Shown one piece after another: positions 5,552-9,983 of a stretch of 9,983 nucleotides of DNA (position 1 is the stretch's first letter; each line of letters begins with the position of its first letter). The stretch lies in the NCBI GenBank assembly GCA_934438175.1, contig CAKSBH010000015.1:1-9983 (forward strand), read 5' to 3'. This DNA is from an uncultured Eubacteriales bacterium. GTDB lineage: Bacteria; Bacillota; Clostridia; Oscillospirales; UBA644. The translations under genes and the position numbers were made by a program. The notes beneath the pieces are model-generated. The model did not search any database and was not told the origin of the DNA. It worked only from the letters and a program-made list of their open reading frames with translations.

Positions 5552-6241
5552 TTACAAACCGCGCAGACAAGCGGACGGAATCCGGGCTTTCACAAATTCT
5601 GCCAGTTGTCGCATTTCCTCAGGAGAATAACCGGTCACGGAAGAATCGATCAGATTTCCGGAATCCACAAAGTTCTGAAGAAAATAACGTTTGGCGCCGT
5701 AAATCCATCGCGCAATCTCTTCAAAATCCGCCTTGGTATGAAAATTGCGTGTGACCGTCGTTCTGAATTCATAGTCCACGGGGTCTTTCAGCAAGAAAGC
5801 AACACTTTCCCGGATCGGGGCAAGGTCGACAACGGGGACGCCGATGGTCTCCGCATAGCGGGCAGGGGAGTTTTTGATATCCATGGCAACATAATCAACA
5901 AGATGTTCTTCGACCAGAAGCTTCAGCTTGTCCGGAAAACTGCCGTTGGTATCCAATTTGACCGCATAGCCGATCTCTTTGATCCGACAAAGGAAGGATT
6001 CGATGTCTTTTTGTAAAAGCGGTTCTCCGCCCGTGACGCAAACACCGTCCAGAATGTTTCTCCGTTTTTGCAGAAATGAAAAAATCTCTTCTTCCCGCAA
6101 AAATTCCGCCGAAGATTCCGTAACCAGAGACGCATTGTGACAGAACGGGCAACGGAAATTGCATCCGTATGTAAAAATGGTGCACGCCGTCCGTCCCGGA
6201 TAATCCAGCAGCGTCAGTTTCTGCAATCCCTCAATTTTCAT
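5552..6241 (-). CDS. nrdG: Anaerobic ribonucleotide reductase activating protein (radical SAM), 229 aa
   Basis: Activase that cleaves S-adenosylmethionine at a [4Fe-4S] cluster and generates the glycyl radical on NrdD. The radical SAM signature CNFRCPFC (C27, C31, C34) sits in the N-terminal third, followed by the SAM-contacting VTGGEP (69-74) and the DTNGS segment typical of the fold. The N-terminus MKIEGLQKLTLLDYPGR and the 229-residue length fit the NrdG2-type activases that accompany clostridial NrdD better than the shorter E. coli NrdG. The start at 6241 is the first ATG after a strong promoter; its RBS is weak (AAAAGAAG). It is the first gene of the nrdG-nrdD-trxB cluster and is 130 bases from the nrdD start. 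No accessory insertion or missing cluster residue is seen. Confidence 0.93.
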   Translation of the reverse strand: MKIEGLQKLTLLDYPGRTACTIFTYGCNFRCPFCHNASLVTESSAEFLREEEIFSFLQKRRNILDGVCVTGGEPLLQKDIESFLCRIKEIGYAVKLDTNGSFPDKLKLLVEEHLVDYVAMDIKNSPARYAETIGVPVVDLAPIRESVAFLLKDPVDYEFRTTVTRNFHTKADFEEIARWIYGAKRYFLQNFVDSGNLIDSSVTGYSPEEMRQLAEFVKARIPSACLRGL

Positions 6242-6272
6242 AAGTCAACTTCTTTTCGTTTTTTCTGCTTTT

Positions 6273-6301
6273 ATTATAATAGATTTTCCTTCTTTTTTCA
6301 A
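6273..6301 (-). promoter_or_regulatory. Predicted nrdG promoter
   Basis: Minus-strand TTGAAA (6301-6296), a 17-base spacer and a perfect TATAAT (6278-6273); start near 6266, leader about 25 bases. It drives nrdG and, by read-through, the rest of the cluster. Confidence 0.75.
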
Positions 6302-6310
6302 GATGGGGCA

Positions 6311-6339
6311 TTGTAAAAAAAGAGCTTTTATGGTAAAAT
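6311..6339 (+). promoter_or_regulatory. Predicted ybaK promoter
   Basis: TTGTAA (6311-6316), a 17-base spacer and TAAAAT (6334-6339) on the plus strand, divergent from and back to back with the nrdG promoter. Confidence 0.6.
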
Positions 6340-6375
6340 AATTAAAGAAAGATTGTGTTTGCGGACGGTGAAAAA

Positions 6376-6840
6376 ATGAACAAGACCAATGTAATGCGGA
6401 TTTTGGAGCAGAAAAACATCTCCTATGATGCTTTCTTTTACGAAAATTCGGTCACGGATGGTGTCACAGTTGCAAAAACGCTGGGAGAAAATCCCGATTG
6501 TGTGTTCAAAACATTGGTCACGGTTTCGGCGGACGGGGAACATCTGGTGTTCGTCATTCCCGTTGCCTGCACCCTGGATCTGAAAAAAGCCGCTACCGCC
6601 GCCGGAGTAAAGAGCATACGGATGATTCCGCAAAAAGAACTGCTCCCGCTTACCGGATATATTCACGGCGGCTGTTCGCCGGTCGGCATGAAAAAGCCGT
6701 TCCGCACGTTTATGGACGAAACGGCATCTCTGTGTGACAGAATCTGCGTCAGTGCGGGACGCCCCGGATGCCAGATCCGCGTCTCTCCGGAAGATCTTGT
6801 CCGTCTGGTCGGAATCTCTTATTGCGACCTGACGGTCTGA
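6376..6840 (+). CDS. ybaK: Cys-tRNA(Pro)/Cys-tRNA(Cys) deacylase, YbaK family, 154 aa
   Basis: A single-domain trans-editing enzyme that hydrolyses mischarged Cys-tRNA(Pro), protecting translation fidelity in the cytoplasm. Landmarks are the N-terminal helix KTNVMRILEQKNI, the conserved Lys45 in VFKTL, VFVIPVACTLDLKKAA, the glycine-rich GGCSPVGMKKPF (98-109), and SAGRPGCQI (127-134). Length is normal for the stand-alone family. The ATG at 6376 gives the usual family N-terminus; a GTG at 6355 would add seven residues unlike the family. The RBS is poor (GGTG), consistent with modest expression. It is divergent from nrdG, and its last 22 bases overlap the convergent SpoIID-like gene. Family members that edit other substrates cannot be told apart from sequence alone. 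Confidence 0.9.
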   Translation: MNKTNVMRILEQKNISYDAFFYENSVTDGVTVAKTLGENPDCVFKTLVTVSADGEHLVFVIPVACTLDLKKAATAAGVKSIRMIPQKELLPLTGYIHGGCSPVGMKKPFRTFMDETASLCDRICVSAGRPGCQIRVSPEDLVRLVGISYCDLTV

Positions 6841-7610
6841 GCGATGTGAACATCGGTATAATAATAGGTAAGAATCTCCTGATAGGAATATCCCCGTTTT
6901 GCCATAAAATCAGCACCGATCTGACTCATGCCGAGACCGTCGCCGATTCCCCGGCAAAGAATCCGGACTCCGCCGTCCGACGCCGGAAACAGCAAAAAGC
7001 AGTCCGACGGAAGCTGAAGAATCTGTTGCAGTTCCTTTCCGGAAACCGTCCGGTTTCCAACGGTTGCCTGCCGAACTCTCCCGGAAGCCGTCCGGACCAG
7101 ACCGGAAACCGTTGTCCCCGGCTTCCAGTCCGGAACTCCGCTTTTCAGAAGAAGTTCAAGTTCCTCTCCCGTATAGCTCCGCTCGGTTTCGGCATATACG
7201 GATTCGGTATCCCATGGGGAGGGGACCGAAGCCAGATAAGAAATATTTGCGGCGGATTCGGTTTGCCCGGAATTAACAAGATGCCAGACCGGTATAATCG
7301 GGTTTTCGTCTGTCGTCAGGATCTCGCCTTCGGTTTGCCGGCAAAGGCGGCGGATCCGTTCGTACTCGACGGCGCCGAAGCGCAAAACCGCATCCTCCTC
7401 GGAGGAATCAGGGGCTGCGGCTCCGGAACGGATTTTTGTTCTTACGGCAACCGCGTGCGCCTTGACGGCCTCCGCTTCCAGCGGCTTCGGCAAAGCCAAA
7501 GCGGTTTTGCGGACAACATCAGCTTCTTCGTCCGGAGCTAAAAGACCGCAAAGAGGAAGAACGGAAAAGAGAAGGAAAAACAGCAAAAAACACAGAAAAA
7601 GCCGCTTCAT
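6819..7610 (-). CDS. Divergent SpoIID/LytB-domain protein, 263 aa
   Basis: A membrane-anchored or exported relative of SpoIID, the lytic transglycosylase of spore engulfment. Residues 1-22 are a hydrophobic N-terminal segment. The family domain follows: AEAVKAHAVAVRT (46-58), NSGQTES (113-119), SGRVRQATV...VSGKELQQIL (176-198), and the signature GIGDGLGMSQIGADFMAKRGYS (221-242) with ILTYYY. Compared with SpoIID (about 340 aa in B. subtilis) it is short. The N-terminal block carrying the catalytic Glu of the usual VVAxEMP motif reads LALP here (residues 38-41), and the signature has Asp in place of His in GHGVGMSQ. It may thus be non-catalytic. Start 7610 has GGAGG seven bases upstream. Single gene, convergent with ybaK. 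Sporulation use is inferred from family only. Confidence 0.75.
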   Translation of the reverse strand: MKRLFLCFLLFFLLFSVLPLCGLLAPDEEADVVRKTALALPKPLEAEAVKAHAVAVRTKIRSGAAAPDSSEEDAVLRFGAVEYERIRRLCRQTEGEILTTDENPIIPVWHLVNSGQTESAANISYLASVPSPWDTESVYAETERSYTGEELELLLKSGVPDWKPGTTVSGLVRTASGRVRQATVGNRTVSGKELQQILQLPSDCFLLFPASDGGVRILCRGIGDGLGMSQIGADFMAKRGYSYQEILTYYYTDVHIAQTVRSQ

Positions 7611-7652
7611 AAAAAATCCTCCGTTTTTTGTAAAGATTCAACGTCCGTCTTC

Positions 7653-7681
7653 TTGACGAACCGGAGAAAACCATGTATAAT
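7653..7681 (+). promoter_or_regulatory. Predicted promoter of the TPR/LRR membrane protein gene
   Basis: TTGACG (7653-7658), a 17-base spacer and a perfect TATAAT (7676-7681); start near 7688. A near-consensus housekeeping promoter, so constitutive expression is likely unless the leader acts. Confidence 0.8.
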
Positions 7682-7690
7682 AAGAAAAAC

Positions 7691-7718
7691 CGGAGAAAAA
7701 GGACAACTCGTTTCTCCG
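7691..7718 (+). promoter_or_regulatory. 5' leader stem-loop
   Basis: CGGAGAAA (7691-7698) pairs perfectly with TTTCTCCG (7711-7718) around a 12-base loop, followed by TTTTAT. It begins about four bases after the predicted transcript start. It could protect the 5' end or act as a weak attenuator. The motif CCGGAGAAAA also occurs at 7661-7670, inside the promoter spacer. Confidence 0.45.
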
Positions 7719-7768
7719 TTTTATAGTTATGTATATCCAGACTGTAATATGATAAGGGTGTGAATCAG

Positions 7769-9718
7769 ATGCAAAAAAAGCCCACGACCTTTTTCGGAGC
7801 ACTTTCGGATTGGTTTGATAAAAAGAAAAAAAGATCCGGAAACAAAGAAAGTTCCGGCAACGAAACGAAACGTTCTTTACGCCGGAAGGCAGATACAACG
7901 CAGGAAGATGACGAGGTCGAGCCCCGTTCCGTCCGCAAAAAGAACGGATACTGGAAAATCTTCTTTTATTCGTTCGGAATTGTTTTTATTCTTGCCGGGC
8001 TTTTCGGCATCGGACTGTTCGTCGTCAAAGAAGATCCGTCCCTTCTCGGTATCGTCACCGAATACAACGAAAAAGCAAAAGTTCTGATTGAAGAGGGAAA
8101 ATACGAGGAAGCCCGGGAAATTCTCGAGAAGAGTCGTTCCATCGATGCGGCAAATGCCGATACCATCATTCTTCTTGCGGATATTTATCACAATCAGCAG
8201 CGTTATTCTTCCGAAATAGACCTGCTGAAAGACGGTATCCGCTATGATGCAAACTCCAAGAATATCATTTTTTATCGGAGAATTGTACAGGCGTACGTGG
8301 TACAGGACCGGATTGAAGAGGCGTGCCGGTTTTGCTCGGAATTGGACTCCTATATGCAAAGTCAGATGTCCATAATCCGTCCGGATAACGTACAGGCGTC
8401 CACCGATCAGGGAGTGTATGCCTCAGCAGTGACCATCCGGTTCACTGTACCGGAAAACAGTACAATTTATTATACCACAGACGGCAGTTGTCCGGATACG
8501 AAAAATGCTTATGTCTATTCCGAGGAATCCGGAGGAATTGTGGTAAATAAGGGCACGGTAACCGTCCGTGCGGTTGCCGTTAGTGAAAACGGGCTGGTCA
8601 GCAATTTGTTTTCTGCCACATACCGGATTTTCAACGACAATACGCCGTATGAATTCCTGGATGTTAAAGTTGAACAGATTGTCCGTGCATTGCTGAACCG
8701 AAATGCTTCTGATAAAATTTACTATAAGGATTTGAGCAAGATATCCGAATTCACCAACGAAGTTTCCGGAATTCAGTCTTCCGAAAAGATCCGTTCCCTG
8801 GAGGATCTGACCGTTCTGGTCAACCTGAGTTCGGTACACCTGATCGGAGAAAGCGAGATTGAAGATTTCACGGTTCTCAGCCAATGTCCCACGCTGGAAT
8901 CGCTGACGCTGGAGGGCACATCTCTTTCAGAAACCGCCCTGTCGCAGATTTTCAGCCTGACGGCGCTGACAAAACTGGAATTCATCAACGACGGTCTTTA
9001 CAGCGTCGCGGGAATTACCACGCTGTCGAATCTGACCACTCTCAATCTTGCCGATAACTTCATTACGGATATTTCTCCGCTTTCCGGGCTGGAAAAACTG
9101 CAGGAACTCAATCTTTCCAACAACCGCATCACCGATCTTTCCTCACTGTCTTCGGTACCTGCGCTGGTTTCTGTCAACATCGCCGGAAACACCGGACTGA
9201 CGTCCCTCAAGGGACTGTCTCTGCTTCCCAATGTGGAAACCCTTGTGATTTCAAATCTGAAAAATGTAACATCGCTGGCACCGATTTCCGGATTCCGGAA
9301 TCTGAAGATTCTGATTGCGGACGGCTCCGGAATCACATCCCTGTCGCCGCTTTCCGGATGCACCAAACTTTCTGTTCTGAACGTAAGCAACACAGCACCG
9401 ATGGATTTCAGTGTTCTGAAAGCGGTTCCTCTGATCAGTGTGATTGCAAACTGCTGTGAATTGACCGATGTCTCCGGGATTGCTCAGATTGCGTCCCTGG
9501 TTTCGCTGGAAATCCGGAACAACAATGGACTGACCATTGTAGCTCCGCTTGCCGGTTGTGCAAACCTGCAAAACATCAATGTGAGCGGAAGCCCGGTCAC
9601 GGACATGGAATCGTTGCTGAACTGTGCATCGTTGTCTTACCTGGAATGTGAGGGCTGCACGATCTCTTCCGCTGTTCTGATGAAATTTGCGCAGAAAAAT
9701 ATTACCGTTGTATCCTGA
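7769..9718 (+). CDS. Single-pass membrane protein with TPR, CHB_HEX_C-like and leucine-rich repeats, 649 aa
   Basis: Not a gene I can name. Residues 1-60 are a charged, basic cytoplasmic-type tail ending in RSVRKKNGYWK. One membrane helix (about 63-86) follows, with positive charge before it, predicting the C-terminal bulk outside. About 94-195 is helical with TPR-like units (AKVLIEEGKYEEAREILEKS, then ADTIILLADIYHNQQRY). About 203-287 resembles a chitobiase C-terminal type beta-sandwich (STIYYTTDGSCP, VTVRAVAVSENG). About 350-645 holds some 13 leucine-rich repeats of 21-24 residues with the internalin-like pattern LxxLxLxxNxITDISPLSGL. There is no LPXTG or other sorting signal, so the N-terminal helix is the anchor. 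ATG 7769 is 10 bases after AAGGG; the GTG at 7760 is too close to it. Monocistronic, with its own promoter and terminator. A surface binding or cell-envelope role is inferred. Confidence 0.8.
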   Translation: MQKKPTTFFGALSDWFDKKKKRSGNKESSGNETKRSLRRKADTTQEDDEVEPRSVRKKNGYWKIFFYSFGIVFILAGLFGIGLFVVKEDPSLLGIVTEYNEKAKVLIEEGKYEEAREILEKSRSIDAANADTIILLADIYHNQQRYSSEIDLLKDGIRYDANSKNIIFYRRIVQAYVVQDRIEEACRFCSELDSYMQSQMSIIRPDNVQASTDQGVYASAVTIRFTVPENSTIYYTTDGSCPDTKNAYVYSEESGGIVVNKGTVTVRAVAVSENGLVSNLFSATYRIFNDNTPYEFLDVKVEQIVRALLNRNASDKIYYKDLSKISEFTNEVSGIQSSEKIRSLEDLTVLVNLSSVHLIGESEIEDFTVLSQCPTLESLTLEGTSLSETALSQIFSLTALTKLEFINDGLYSVAGITTLSNLTTLNLADNFITDISPLSGLEKLQELNLSNNRITDLSSLSSVPALVSVNIAGNTGLTSLKGLSLLPNVETLVISNLKNVTSLAPISGFRNLKILIADGSGITSLSPLSGCTKLSVLNVSNTAPMDFSVLKAVPLISVIANCCELTDVSGIAQIASLVSLEIRNNNGLTIVAPLAGCANLQNINVSGSPVTDMESLLNCASLSYLECEGCTISSAVLMKFAQKNITVVS

Positions 9719-9804
9719 AGTGCTTTCCGCAAAGAAAATCCGCACCGTAAAGCGGGATGTCCTTAACGGAGAAATATGAAAACCGAATAGGAGAAACAAA
9801 ACGG

Positions 9805-9840
9805 CAGTACAGTCGAAATGCTGTACTGTCTTTTGCTTTT
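9805..9840 (+). terminator. Intrinsic terminator after the LRR gene
   Basis: CAGTACAG (9805-9812) pairs perfectly with CTGTACTG (9821-9828) around an 8-base loop, followed by TCTTTTGCTTTTT. It lies 86 bases beyond the stop codon. Confidence 0.75.
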
Positions 9841-9894
9841 TCTTCAACAAATCCTGTAACCTTGCCGGAACCGATTTATTCTCAGCAAACATTG

Positions 9895-9903
9895 TGATAT
9901 AAT
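9895..9903 (+). promoter_or_regulatory. Extended -10 promoter of the right-edge gene
   Basis: TGATATAAT is an extended -10 element (TGn plus a perfect TATAAT). The -35 region is poor (TTTATT at 9875-9880), which an extended -10 can tolerate. The leader to the start at 9979 is about 70 bases. Confidence 0.6.
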
Positions 9904-9978
9904 AGAAAAAAACAAAGAAAATATTTTTGTCAGCAAATCAATAAATACCACACTATATGAGTGAAAGGAGGCGGGAAA

Positions 9979-9983
9979 ATGCA
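9979..9983 (+). CDS. Start of a gene cut by the right edge
   Basis: An ATG at 9979 follows a near-perfect Shine-Dalgarno AAAGGAGG (9964-9971) with a 7-base spacer, downstream of a plausible promoter. Only five bases are in the window, so the product cannot be guessed. Confidence 0.65.

Larger units (their letters stand above)
9719..9978. other. Intergenic region
   Basis: Holds the terminator of the LRR gene and the promoter and leader of the next gene. I see no coding capacity with a start and ribosome binding site, and no RNA gene I recognise. Confidence 0.5.

Noticed and set aside
3628..5754. 708-residue plus-strand open frame antisense to nrdD and nrdG
   Set aside because: It is the shadow of nrdD codon usage; no promoter, RBS or recognisable motif, and it crosses the nrdD promoter and nrdG end.
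6768..7541. 257-residue plus-strand frame opposite the SpoIID-like gene
   Set aside because: No family features and no RBS; the minus strand carries clear SpoIID motifs over the same interval.
9251..9892. 213-residue minus-strand frame opposite the LRR gene end
   Set aside because: It is the antisense of leucine-rich repeats and crosses the terminator stem; no start signals.
1..9983. Search for CRISPR arrays, tRNA, rRNA, riboswitches or transposase genes
   Set aside because: No regularly spaced repeats, no clover-leaf or rRNA-like sequence, no known riboswitch core and no transposase motif was recognised by eye; a covariance-model scan was not possible.

Overview
The window looks like chromosome of a strictly anaerobic, probably spore-forming Clostridia-type Firmicute. 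The grounds are a glycyl-radical class III ribonucleotide reductase with its activase, a divergent SpoIID-family protein, strong AGGAGG-type ribosome binding sites, sigma-A-like promoters (TTGACA/TATAAT with 17-base spacers) and clostridial-style ferredoxin and CRP/FNR proteins. I cannot name a species. No rRNA, tRNA, CRISPR array or intact mobile element is visible.

Layout. Positions 1-533 are AT-rich and hold a truncated XRE-type HTH gene and a gene-free stretch ending in a strong stem-loop; this looks like a decayed edge of an accessory region. Positions 534-1991 hold a divergent pair: a 4Fe-4S protein (minus) and a CRP/FNR-family regulator (plus). They share a short intergenic region with a perfect palindrome that sits at -41.5 of the Fe-S gene's predicted promoter. 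A 17-base direct repeat flanks the pair. Positions 2066-2094 form a bidirectional terminator. Positions 2107-6241 (all minus) are a deoxyribonucleotide-synthesis cluster transcribed nrdG -> nrdD -> trxB-like. Then come ybaK (plus, 6376-6840), a SpoIID-like gene (minus, 6819-7610, overlapping ybaK tail to tail), a 649-residue TPR/LRR membrane protein (plus, 7769-9718), its terminator, and the promoter and start codon of a gene that runs off the right edge.

How the genes work together. NrdG uses radical SAM chemistry to place the glycyl radical on NrdD. NrdD carries its own C-terminal thioredoxin-fold domain (CPNC), and a thioredoxin-reductase-like flavoprotein follows three bases later. The likely electron path is flavoprotein -> fused redoxin -> NrdD active site, instead of formate. 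The flavoprotein lacks the usual NADPH-specificity motif, so its electron donor may be ferredoxin or NADH. The Fe-S protein and CRP/FNR regulator probably form a separate redox- or nitrosative-stress-sensing unit, by analogy with HcpR-type modules. The most notable points are the operator geometry in that pair, the NrdD-redoxin/TrxB arrangement with a terminator-promoter overlap between nrdG and nrdD, the SpoIID-like protein that appears to have lost its catalytic glutamate, and the unusual domain mix of the LRR protein.
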